Assembly: GCA_025210795.1 (NCBI GenBank)
Contig: JAOAQZ010000019.1
Span: forward strand, 248,001 to 312,000
Reading direction: 5' to 3'
DNA from: Cohaesibacter sp.
Lineage (GTDB): Bacteria > Pseudomonadota > Alphaproteobacteria > Rhizobiales > Cohaesibacteraceae
DNA: 64,000 bases
Positions 55,082 through 62,700 of the stretch are shown one piece after another. The translations under genes were made by a program, and so were the position numbers. The stretch's first letter is position 1. Each line of letters begins with the position of its first letter. The notes below the pieces were generated by a model that saw nothing but the letters and a program-made list of their open reading frames with translations, ran no database searches and was not told the DNA's origin.

Positions 55082-56182
55082 ATGATGGCATATTGGAAAT
55101 CCTTCGCTCTTGCGCTCAGCATGGTTGTTGGCAATCAGGGTGTGGCTTTTGCTGCCCCGGCGGCTGAGGATTATCAAAGAGTTGCCGGTAAGGCCTATGC
55201 AAATTACATCCTGCCATCCTTTGAGGGGCTGGAAGGTGTCGCCCGACAGGTGGAAGCGCGGATCGGGGATTTTTGCGCCAAACCATCACAGGCAGAGCAT
55301 GAGAGTGTGCGCAAGGATTTTGGCCGCTTGATTTACCGCTGGGGTTCGGTGGAATTTTTGCGATTTGGGCCTATGCAATCCAACAACCGTTTTGAGCGCC
55401 TGCTTTTTTGGCCGGACCGTAAAGGAACTGCTTTAAAGAAAGTTCGACGGGCGATTGTGAACCAAGATCCGGTGCGGCTTGATGCGGAAAAGCTTGCCAA
55501 GGGGTCGGTGGCTTATCAGGGGCTAAATGCGCTTGAATATGTGCTTTTTGGCTCAGGCTTTGAGGATTTGTGGGTAAAAGCTGATGGCATTGGCGGGTAT
55601 CGCTGCCAATTGGCCAAGGCAATTGCTGGCAATATTGTTGCGACCAGTGCTGATCTGGTTCAGGCTTGGTCCATGGAGGGGTTTGGCGAGATCTTTACCC
55701 AGCCGGGCAAGGATAATCCTCTTTATCGCGAAAGCAAGGAAGTGGTTGCCGAGCTGGTGAAGGCGCTCGGCACAAATGGCCAATATTTTACCGATGTAAA
55801 GTTGCTACCAGTTGTGGGGAAAAGCGCTAAAAAAGCGCGACCAAAGAAGGCAATGTTCCGTCGCTCGGGTGCCAGCATTATTTCCATGACCTCCAGCCTT
55901 GATCATGCAAAGAGGCTGATCAAGGAAGCCGACTTTGCCTCGCTTTTGGATGAAGAGGCCTGGTGGATCTTCAATAGTACCGATTTTGAGCTCAAAAATG
56001 CTCATAAGGCACTGGATGCGATTGAAAAAATCGGCATGTCCAAGGCTGTTCGTGATGAAGACGGGCGCAAGCAGTTTCAGTATCTTGAAACCACAGTGCG
56101 GGGATTTGGCGATTTGATGATTGCTGATTATGCTGCAGCGTCCGGTCTTGTGATTGGTTTTAACTCCCTTGATGGTGACTGA
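55082..56182 (+). CDS. second imelysin-family protein
   Basis: A 366-residue secreted protein with a signal peptide (FALALSMVVGNQGVAFAAPA). It is a shorter, divergent imelysin: the expected GxHxxE is replaced by GLNALEYVLF, so the His is absent while the Glu remains. It sits 32 bp after the di-haem gene. Start may be ATG 55082 or 55085. Its 3' end meets the DUF1513 gene with almost no gap. Confidence 0.82.
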   Translation: MMAYWKSFALALSMVVGNQGVAFAAPAAEDYQRVAGKAYANYILPSFEGLEGVARQVEARIGDFCAKPSQAEHESVRKDFGRLIYRWGSVEFLRFGPMQSNNRFERLLFWPDRKGTALKKVRRAIVNQDPVRLDAEKLAKGSVAYQGLNALEYVLFGSGFEDLWVKADGIGGYRCQLAKAIAGNIVATSADLVQAWSMEGFGEIFTQPGKDNPLYRESKEVVAELVKALGTNGQYFTDVKLLPVVGKSAKKARPKKAMFRRSGASIISMTSSLDHAKRLIKEADFASLLDEEAWWIFNSTDFELKNAHKALDAIEKIGMSKAVRDEDGRKQFQYLETTVRGFGDLMIADYAAASGLVIGFNSLDGD

Positions 56183-56183
56183 T

Positions 56184-57311
56184 ATGGCGGGCGTTGAGCT
56201 TGATCGGCGGCAAATTCTGGTGGCGGGTGGCGCGGCCTTTCTGGCCGGATTGTTGCCCCATCAGGGTGAGGCTTTGGCGCAGGCAAAAGCCTTTTTTGCA
56301 AGTGCTGTTCGTCTGCCTGATGGCGGTTTTGCGGTTCAGCTTTTAAGTGAGCGGGGGGACGCACTTGCCACTTACGATCTTGAAGATCGAGGCCATGATG
56401 TTGCTCTCTCGCCTGATGGGGAGCTTTGTGTTGCCTTTGCGCGGCGTCCGGGGCGCTTCATGCTGGTTTTCAGACGTGATGGCAAAGGGGAGCCGCAGCT
56501 CCTTTGGGCGCCCAAGGACAGGCATTTTTTCGGCCATGGGGTTTTCTCAAGCGATGGTCGCCTTCTTTATGCGACAGAAAATGCCTTTACCGATGAGGAT
56601 GAAGAAACGCACGGCGTGATTGGCATTTATGATGTGCAAAATGGATTTCGCCGCATCGGGGAGCATCTCTCGCACGGTATTGGTCCCCACGAAATTTTGC
56701 TGATGCCGGATGGGGCCACTTTGGTTGTTGCCAATGGGGGCATCATGACCCATCCCGATTATCGCCGGGTAAAGCTTAATCTTGATGATATGAAGCCAAA
56801 TCTTGCCTTTGTAGATGCCCAAAGCGGGGATTTGCTTGAAAAGGCTGAACTGGCGCCAGATCTACACCAGCTTTCAATTCGCCATATGAGTATTGATGCG
56901 CAAAGACGGGTCTGGTTTGGTTGTCAGCATCAAGGGGCGGTTACTGAGGAGGTGCCACTTGTGGGCTCCTATCAGCGGGGTGGTAAGGTGCGTTTTTCCA
57001 TCATTCCGGACAGTCTTGCCTCTTCCTTGCGTAATTATGTGGGATCGGTGATGTGCAATAGCGAAGGGTCTCTTGTTGCGACTTCCTGCCCTCGCGCGGG
57101 CAAGATCCTCTATTGGGAAGCAAAGAGCGGGTCGTTTGTGGGGGATAGCTCTGTACGCGACGGGTGCGGTGTTGCCGCTTGGGGCCAAGGTTTTGCCATA
57201 AGCAACGGGGCCGGGGCTGTGGGGCGCGTGGCTTTGCCCGGTGAAGCGGAATATGAGCAAATGTCCCACCAGCCCGGTCTTTCCTTTGACAATCACATGA
57301 TTGCCTTTTGA
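56184..57311 (+). CDS. DUF1513 beta-propeller, Tat-exported protein
   Basis: A 375-residue protein with a twin-arginine type leader (DRRQILVAGGAAFLAGLL) and a DUF1513 seven-bladed-like propeller of repeated SPDG/SDGRLLYATEN-type blades. The family is found almost only next to imelysin and di-haem genes. The start at ATG 56184 lies one base after the previous stop; an ATG at 56172 would overlap it. Function in iron handling is inferred from context. Confidence 0.83.
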   Translation: MAGVELDRRQILVAGGAAFLAGLLPHQGEALAQAKAFFASAVRLPDGGFAVQLLSERGDALATYDLEDRGHDVALSPDGELCVAFARRPGRFMLVFRRDGKGEPQLLWAPKDRHFFGHGVFSSDGRLLYATENAFTDEDEETHGVIGIYDVQNGFRRIGEHLSHGIGPHEILLMPDGATLVVANGGIMTHPDYRRVKLNLDDMKPNLAFVDAQSGDLLEKAELAPDLHQLSIRHMSIDAQRRVWFGCQHQGAVTEEVPLVGSYQRGGKVRFSIIPDSLASSLRNYVGSVMCNSEGSLVATSCPRAGKILYWEAKSGSFVGDSSVRDGCGVAAWGQGFAISNGAGAVGRVALPGEAEYEQMSHQPGLSFDNHMIAF

Positions 57312-57541
57312 TTGAGTTTTGGGATTCTCGTCCTTTCTCACCTTTTTTGGGCCTTTCTCCTTCTTTCTGGGCCTTTCAAAGCCTTTCTGGCGTTAAGTTG
57401 TTCCTTTATCGGCTCTTTATTCTGCCTGTGCTTGAAATAGCCTTCTTTCTATCTTTATCTTAAAGGGGAGGGCGCGTAACTTTGGGTTATGCGTCAGCGA
57501 TGCACGCGCAATTTGTGCTGACTTTAAGATGAGGAATTTCA

Positions 57542-58006
57542 ATGTTCGACAGTTTGGTGGAGCTTTTTAAAGGATTGGCTGGGGCTTCAGAGGAAACACG
57601 TTTGTTTCCTGATGGAGACTACCGAGTGGCCGCTGCTGCCTTGCTGGTTCATCTGGTTTCTGTCGATGGTGTGATTGAAAAGTCCGAACAGGATGTTTTG
57701 CGCAAAACCCTCAAAGCCCGCTTTGATCTTTCCGATGAGGAAACTGCAGACCTTATTCGAATTGCAGGTGAGCGGGACAATGAGGCGGTGGATCTTTATA
57801 ATTTTACGTCCGTTCTCAAGCGTGAGTTGGATGAAGACGGGCGTGCTCAGATCATTGAAATGATGTGGGAATTGGTGCTGGCGGACGGGCATATCCACGA
57901 ATTTGAAGACAATCTGGTCTGGCGCGTGTCCGAGCTTTTAGGGGTGTCGCGAAGAGATCGCATTCGGTTGCGCCAATCTGTTCAGGCGCAAAAGGACACC
58001 CACTGA
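57542..58006 (+). CDS. TerB-like (tellurite resistance) domain protein
   Basis: A 154-residue all-helical protein of the TerB/DjlA N-terminal type. Metal-binding acidic loops with SVDGVIEKSE and ADGHIHEFE match the family. The real role of stand-alone TerB in Rhizobiales is unknown; tellurite resistance is not implied without other ter genes, none of which is near. It starts at ATG 57542 and ends three bases before the next gene. Confidence 0.85.
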   Translation: MFDSLVELFKGLAGASEETRLFPDGDYRVAAAALLVHLVSVDGVIEKSEQDVLRKTLKARFDLSDEETADLIRIAGERDNEAVDLYNFTSVLKRELDEDGRAQIIEMMWELVLADGHIHEFEDNLVWRVSELLGVSRRDRIRLRQSVQAQKDTH

Positions 58007-58009
58007 TCT

Positions 58010-58726
58010 ATGTCTATTCATCAGCCGAAAATTCTTATCATTCTCCATCAGAAACAGTCCATTCCGGGCCGCGTTGGCTGGATGCTGCAACGTCGGGGCT
58101 TTTATCTCGATATCCGCCGCCCGCGTTTCGGGGATCCGCTGCCTTTGCATATGGATGATCATGTCGGGGCGGTGATTTTTGGCGGCCCGATGAGTGCCAA
58201 TGATCCGGATGCTTTTGTGAAGCGCGAAATTGACTGGGTGCATGTGCCGCTTGATGAAGAAAAGCCTTTTCTGGGCATTTGTCTTGGTGGGCAGATGCTG
58301 GCCAAGCAATTGGGCGGCACTGTAACCGGCCGTCAGGACGGGCAGGTGGAAATTGGCTATTATCCCATTGCGCCAACCGATGAAGGCAAACAGATGATGG
58401 ACTGGCCTGAGAGGGTCTATCAATGGCATGGGGAAGGCTTTTCTGTGCCAAAGGGTGCGTGCCTGCTGGCGGGTGGTGATTTGTTTGCCAATCAGGCCTT
58501 TCGCTATGGCAAGGCGGCTTATGGCATTCAATTCCATCCTGAAGTGACGCTTGCCATGATGCATCGCTGGACGGTAAAAGCCTCAGCGCGCCTTAAACTA
58601 CCCGGTGCCAAGCATCGCAAAGATCATTTTCACAGTCGCCCCATTTTTGATCCGGCTGTGGAGCGCTGGTTGAATGCGTTTCTCGATCTATGGATTGGCA
58701 AGGGCGAGGATTATTCGGGTCGTTAA
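58010..58726 (+). CDS. class I glutamine amidotransferase-like protein
   Basis: A 238-residue GuaA-type class I amidotransferase domain. The nucleophile Cys is in LGICLGGQMLA, and the catalytic His-Glu pair is in IQFHPEVT. There is no synthetase domain. Members of this group cover several unrelated hydrolyses. It is likely co-transcribed with terB, starting three bases after its stop. Confidence 0.82.
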   Translation: MSIHQPKILIILHQKQSIPGRVGWMLQRRGFYLDIRRPRFGDPLPLHMDDHVGAVIFGGPMSANDPDAFVKREIDWVHVPLDEEKPFLGICLGGQMLAKQLGGTVTGRQDGQVEIGYYPIAPTDEGKQMMDWPERVYQWHGEGFSVPKGACLLAGGDLFANQAFRYGKAAYGIQFHPEVTLAMMHRWTVKASARLKLPGAKHRKDHFHSRPIFDPAVERWLNAFLDLWIGKGEDYSGR

Positions 58727-58758
58727 GGCCCTACTATTTGACACTGCTATTTGGCATA

Positions 58759-59004
58759 TCATGCAAATTGCAAAACAGATCGTGCATTTTGCATGAGGCA
58801 AGATGCTAAGAAAGCTTTAGCAAAGTCTATATAGGCGATTGCTTTCCAAATTTCGTCAATATCTTGTGTTGGGTTTGTTCCTGTCAAACTGGCACGGCGA
58901 TTGCAATCCTTTTGCCAACTGGCATTTGTATTGCGTAGCCAGTTTTGTGATTTGGATGGTTCCGGTATCGAATTTATAATGCGTATCCTATCGGAACCAC
59001 CCAA
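58759..59004 (-). CDS. doubtful 81-residue hypothetical protein
   Basis: A TTG start at 59004 follows AAGGGAGG by only three bases. The 81-residue product has no recognised family. It overlaps the sigma-54 elements on the opposite strand; both cannot easily be under strong protein selection. I list it for completeness only. Confidence 0.2.
   Translation of the reverse strand: MGGSDRIRIINSIPEPSKSQNWLRNTNASWQKDCNRRASLTGTNPTQDIDEIWKAIAYIDFAKAFLASCLMQNARSVLQFA
58889..58905 (+). promoter_or_regulatory. sigma-54 promoter element 1 (consensus)
   Basis: CTGGCACGGCGATTGCA matches the -24/-12 consensus YTGGCACG-N4-TTGCW at every defined position. It points toward yggT. No bEBP gene is nearby. Confidence 0.65.
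58919..58935 (+). promoter_or_regulatory. sigma-54-like element 2
   Basis: CTGGCATTTGTATTGCG keeps the TGGCA and TTGC blocks with correct spacing but departs at the two C/G positions of the -24. It is exactly 30 bp downstream of element 1. Confidence 0.45.
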
Positions 59005-59201
59005 TGCCTCCCTTATGATCCATGCCTAAATCTGCTCCGCAATGCCTTCTAAAGGGGCTTGGAGAAAAGTCGGGTCACTTTCTACCCTCTCGGCTCTTGC
59101 AGGAATGGATTATGCTCGCTACATGAAGGATGTAAAGGATAGTGCCTTGCCTTGTTGCAGGTCTGTCCATTTCTTTCGTGACCGGTCCAGTTGAGGAAAC
59201 C

Positions 59202-59480
59202 ATGACAGCACTTATCAATCTGTTCGATCTCGTCTTGGGGCTTTACACCTATGTTGTAATTGCCAGCGCAGTTTTCTCCTGGCTTTTTGCTTTTAATATT
59301 GTCAATCCGCGCAATCAGATTGTCGCTTCTATTTATGAAATGTGCTGGAAACTGACTGAACCGATCCTGTCACGTATTCGCGCCTTTTTGCCATCAATGG
59401 GCGGTATGGATCTTTCACCGATTGTGCTGCTTTTGGGCATCTTCTTTGTGCGCAACTTGCTGCGTACGGGCATCTATTAA
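59202..59480 (+). CDS. YggT-family membrane protein
   Basis: A 92-residue protein with two hydrophobic segments and the YggT pattern FNIVNPRNQIVASIYEMCWKLTEPIL. ATG 59202 with GAGGA upstream is chosen over an in-frame start at 59142. YggT proteins are thought to support cell division or osmoregulation; the role is not firm. A terminator follows. Confidence 0.88.
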   Translation: MTALINLFDLVLGLYTYVVIASAVFSWLFAFNIVNPRNQIVASIYEMCWKLTEPILSRIRAFLPSMGGMDLSPIVLLLGIFFVRNLLRTGIY

Positions 59481-59508
59481 GCCCAGCCATTAAAGACAAG
59501 AGCAATGC

Positions 59509-59532
59509 AAGGGGCCTTTGGGGCCCCTTTTT
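59509..59532 (+). terminator. terminator after yggT
   Basis: AAGGGGCC pairs with GGCCCCTT around a five-base loop, then TTT. Confidence 0.85.
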
Positions 59533-59567
59533 CGTAGCCCTTTTTTGTGGCTCTCTTTAGGGCTCAT

Positions 59568-59599
59568 AAAAAAAGCGCAGCTTGGGTGAGCTGCGCTTT
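59568..59599 (-). terminator. terminator after ppa
   Basis: On the minus strand a GCGCAGCT/AGCTGCGC stem, flanked by A/T pairs, ends in a T-run of seven. It lies 67 bases beyond the ppa stop. Confidence 0.9.
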
Positions 59600-59665
59600 C
59601 AATATCTGATTTCTTACCCTTACAGCAATGATCATGGATCATCTCGCCGGGATGAGAAAAGAGAT

Positions 59666-60190
59666 TTACTTCTTCATATTGTCGATAGAAGTCTGGATCA
59701 TTTCTTTGGCTTTTTCAGGGCCTGCCCAGTCTTCGATTTTTACCCATTTGCCAGGCTCAAGATCTTTGTAATGCTCAAAGAAATGCTTGATCTGTTCGAT
59801 CAGGTTCTTTGGCAGATCTTCGTAGGTTTTGATGTGGTCATAATGGCTGGTCAGCTTGGAGTGAGGTACGGCAACCACTTTCTCGTCTTTGCCGCCATCA
59901 TCTTCCATGATCAAAACGCCGATCGGGCGGGCGCGCATCACAACACCGGGGCTTAGCTGGGCGTCGCCAACAACCAGAACGTCGATCGGGTCGCCATCGT
60001 CGGCAAGGGTGTTTGGAACAAAACCATAATCGCAAGGATAGGCCATCGGGGTGAAGAGGAAACGATCCACGAAGACAGCGCCGGAGTCTTTTTCAACTTC
60101 GTATTTGACGGAGGAGCCTTTTGGCACTTCGATCACCACATAGATATCTTCAGGTGCGTCTTTGCCAGCTGGGATTTCGCTAATATTCAT
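59666..60190 (-). CDS. ppa: inorganic pyrophosphatase
   Basis: A 174-residue family I soluble pyrophosphatase. The signature [13 protein letters not shown] holds the metal-binding Asp residues, with [15 protein letters not shown] and [11 protein letters not shown] completing the active site. ATG 60190 (MNISEIPAG) is the standard start; the frame runs further up without homology. It is a single-gene unit. Confidence 0.96.
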   Translation of the reverse strand: MNISEIPAGKDAPEDIYVVIEVPKGSSVKYEVEKDSGAVFVDRFLFTPMAYPCDYGFVPNTLADDGDPIDVLVVGDAQLSPGVVMRARPIGVLIMEDDGGKDEKVVAVPHSKLTSHYDHIKTYEDLPKNLIEQIKHFFEHYKDLEPGKWVKIEDWAGPEKAKEMIQTSIDNMKK

Positions 60191-60405
60191 GAATGTCTCT
60201 CCATTCGGACATGGTTCGAAAGAAAAAGTCTTTGATAGCGGTTTAGGGGGTTGGAGGGGCCTTGGCAAGACAAACCTTAGGTCTAGTGGGGGGATTGTTC
60301 AGAGCTTTCGTCACCCTTTTGCATCCCGCTTCTCCTTCTTTTCCTCAATGGGGCATTGTCTGCTATTCTAGAGCAATTGGGAGATTGAATTAGAGGGTTG
60401 TGATT

Positions 60406-60999
60406 ATGATGAAATATTATTGTGCCCGGTTTGCTCGATTGTTGATTTTGGCACTAGTTTTAAGTGCTATTGCCGGGGGATTTGCCGCAAAGGCGCAAGA
60501 GCATGCCTATACCAAACTGGATGAAGCCTCTTGTCTTACACTTATTTTGAATGAGGAAGAGGCCTATTCGCAGCAAGTTTGTAAGGGCTATGACGGTATT
60601 GCCCTTTTTATCAGCGAGGGGGATATCAGAATTAGTGTTTCCTATCGCAGCCAGAAATCAAAAGACGGCTTCTTTTCTTTTACCGCCTTTAACACCATCG
60701 GCAATGTGATGGAATGGCGGCTTAAAGAGAGCGATGGCCTGAAGGTGCCCTATGCCACCATTTTGCGCTGGCATGTGCAGATCAATGTTGATCGTCATGA
60801 CCAGATTTTGGTGATTACCAAACTTGAGGAAGACAAAGCCTGCGTCGCGGCTTTTGTGGATGCGTCGGCCAATGCCGGTGCCAATGAGATGGCGCGGGAT
60901 ATTGCCGATCATCAGCTTGAAGCCTTTCGCTGCGGACAGGATGCGCCGCAATGGTATGGAAAAAGCGGGCCAGCCAAGGGCTTAACCCGCTTTTATTAA
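60406..60999 (+). CDS. secreted protein of unknown function
   Basis: A 197-residue protein with a clear signal peptide (LLILALVLSAIAGGFAAKAQE). The mature part has four Cys, of which Cys45 and Cys61 (about) may pair, and a C-terminal DHQLEAFRCGQDAPQWYG stretch. I recognise no family with certainty; similar short secreted proteins occur near in Rhizobiales. Start may be ATG 60406, 60409 or GTG 60400; AGAGGG precedes all three. Confidence 0.65.
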   Translation: MMKYYCARFARLLILALVLSAIAGGFAAKAQEHAYTKLDEASCLTLILNEEEAYSQQVCKGYDGIALFISEGDIRISVSYRSQKSKDGFFSFTAFNTIGNVMEWRLKESDGLKVPYATILRWHVQINVDRHDQILVITKLEEDKACVAAFVDASANAGANEMARDIADHQLEAFRCGQDAPQWYGKSGPAKGLTRFY

Positions 61000-61045
61000 G
61001 GTCAGGGCCAGAGAAGGTTTGCGCCCCTATCGGTTTTTACGAGAC

Positions 61046-61076
61046 AGGCTGCACAACGGGGACAATTGTGCAGCCT
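61046..61076 (-). terminator. hairpin after amt gene 1
   Basis: AGGCTGCACAA and TTGTGCAGCCT form a perfect 11-bp stem with a nine-base loop, 36 bases beyond the amt stop; the T-run after it is weak. Confidence 0.55.
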
Positions 61077-61112
61077 AGAGAGCTCTGGAAAAGAACTCTT
61101 CTGCGGGGAGAT

Positions 61113-62336
61113 CTATCGGGTGATATCCGTGTCTGGATTGGCCGAAATTTTGTGAATGGCAAGATCGGCCCCCATGCGTTCATCGTCGGAAGAGAGGCGA
61201 ATGCCAACTGTTGCCTTGAGGATTGCATAGACGATATAGCCACCGACAAAAGCGTAAACGGCACCCATCAGGCTTCCTGCCAGCTGGGCTGCAAAGGTTA
61301 CGCCGCCCATGCCGCCAAGGGCCTTGGTGCCAAAGATGCCTGCAGCAATTCCGCCCCACAGGCCGCAAAGGCCGTGGAGGGGCCAAACGCCGAGCACATC
61401 GTCGATTTTGAGTTTGTTCTGGCACAGATTGAAGGCATAGATGAAGATGGCACCAGCCACGCCGCCAACAAAGAGTGATCCGATTGGGTGCATGATGTCG
61501 GATCCGGCACAGACGGCGACAAGGCCAGCCAGTGCGCCGTTATGGATAAAGCCCGGATCGTTGCGGCCAATCACAAGGGTGGAGAGAATGCCACCGACCA
61601 TGGCCATCAGGGAATTGAGGGCCACAAGACCGGAGATGTTCTCAAGAGACTGTGCGGTCATGACATTAAAGCCGAACCAGCCCACGCACAGAAGCCAGGA
61701 ACCAAGAGCAAGCCACGGCACGGAAGATGGGGGAATGCCGATTGGGCGACCATCTTTGGTATAGCGACCGATACGGGTTCCCAGCAGCATAACAGCAGCA
61801 AGGGCGATCCAGCCGCCAACGGCATGCACGACGATGGAGCCGGCAAAGTCATGGAATGGCGCGCCAAAAGTGGCAGCAAACCAGTCTTGCAGGCCATAAT
61901 TGCCGCCCCACATCAGGCCTTCAAAAAAGGGATAGAGAAGGCCGACAAGAGCTACAGTTGCAAAGCATTGAGGGGCAAATTTCATGCGCTCGGCAATGCC
62001 GCCGGAAATGATGGCAGGAATGGCAGCAGCGAATGTGGTGAGGAAGAAGAATTTCACCAAGGTCAGGCCTTTGGCTTCAAACAGGCCGCCGGTGCCGCCT
62101 GATAGCTCGCTGGCACTGACGAAGAAAGAGGTGCCATAAGCGATGGCAAAGCCGAAGAAGAAATAGACGACGGTAGAAATGGCAAAATCGACCAGAATCT
62201 TGACCAGAGCATTGACCTGGTTTTTATGGCGGACGGTGCCAACTTCCAAAAAGGCAAATCCCGAATGCATCGCAAAGACGAGAATTGCGCCCAGCAGAAC
62301 GAAAAAGACATCTGCTCCTGTTACGTGGCTTTCCAT
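61113..62336 (-). CDS. ammonium transporter (AmtB type) 1
   Basis: A 407-residue Amt/Mep/Rh channel with 11 hydrophobic segments. The twin His are in GSIVVHAVGG and WPLHGLCGLWG, and the Phe gate region is near. No cleavable signal is evident, unlike amt 2. A sigma-54-type promoter lies upstream, which fits NtrC control in nitrogen limitation. No glnK is next to it. The two amt genes share about a third of positions by eye and may have different affinities. Confidence 0.92.
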   Translation of the reverse strand: MESHVTGADVFFVLLGAILVFAMHSGFAFLEVGTVRHKNQVNALVKILVDFAISTVVYFFFGFAIAYGTSFFVSASELSGGTGGLFEAKGLTLVKFFFLTTFAAAIPAIISGGIAERMKFAPQCFATVALVGLLYPFFEGLMWGGNYGLQDWFAATFGAPFHDFAGSIVVHAVGGWIALAAVMLLGTRIGRYTKDGRPIGIPPSSVPWLALGSWLLCVGWFGFNVMTAQSLENISGLVALNSLMAMVGGILSTLVIGRNDPGFIHNGALAGLVAVCAGSDIMHPIGSLFVGGVAGAIFIYAFNLCQNKLKIDDVLGVWPLHGLCGLWGGIAAGIFGTKALGGMGGVTFAAQLAGSLMGAVYAFVGGYIVYAILKATVGIRLSSDDERMGADLAIHKISANPDTDITR

Positions 62337-62403
62337 TTGTTACTCACTCCCCAAGGCAAAATTGCCTAATAATCATGCAAAGATGTTTTTCAGGGAGGGT
62401 TTC

Positions 62404-62421
62404 TTTCAAGATCTGTGCCAA
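62404..62421 (-). promoter_or_regulatory. sigma-54 promoter for amt 1
   Basis: The minus strand reads TTGGCACAGATCTTGAAA: TGGCAC and TTG with the 10-bp GG-to-G spacing, one mismatch (A for C) at -12. It lies about 70 bp upstream of the amt 1 ATG. Confidence 0.6.
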
Positions 62422-62599
62422 TTTTAGGCAAATCTGAAAAATTGCTATTTTTCAATATGTTGGGAAATTTTTGTAAAATCGACTGCTGTTAAGCTTTCTT
62501 GATTGCGTAATTTTTATGCGATTTTATTGAAAGAGCGCTTGAAATTGATGCAATTGCGTTTTTTTGCCTAAAAAATATTCATTTTTAGGCTTGTGAAAG

Positions 62600-62636
62600 A
62601 AGCCAGACGGTTTTTGGCTGAAAATCCGTCTGGCTT
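62600..62636 (-). terminator. terminator hairpin behind amt 2
   Basis: AAGCCAGACGG and CCGTCTGGCTT form an 11-bp stem with a 15-base loop; the minus strand continues CTTTC. Confidence 0.65.
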
Positions 62637-62661
62637 CCCCCCTCTCGGTCTGGTGGGCATT

Positions 62662-62694
62662 GCCATAAAGGGGGGTGATTGGCCCCTTTATGGC
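62662..62694. terminator. stem-loop adjacent to amt 2 stop
   Basis: GCCATAAAGGGG and CCCCTTTATGGC form a perfect 12-bp stem, seven bases beyond the amt 2 stop. The T-run is on the plus strand, so as a minus-strand terminator it is incomplete and may be an mRNA-end stabiliser. Confidence 0.55.
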
Positions 62695-62700
62695 TTTTTA

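Larger units (their letters stand above)
58727..59201. other. 475-bp intergenic region with sigma-54 elements
   Basis: No well-supported gene. It holds the tandem sigma-54 type elements listed below, an inverted repeat GGTTCCG...CGGAACC near 58956-58997, and a doubtful 81-codon frame on the minus strand. Confidence 0.5.
62337..62700. other. 364-bp space between the two amt genes
   Basis: Contains the sigma-54 element for amt 1, two hairpins behind amt 2, and an AT-rich middle with a further hairpin (GCCTAAAAA/TTTTTAGGC, 62566-62590). No gene seen. Confidence 0.6.

Noticed and set aside
57312..57541. Short CCTTTCT-type repeats after the DUF1513 gene
   Set aside because: Units are irregular and too short to be distinguished from T/C-rich low complexity.
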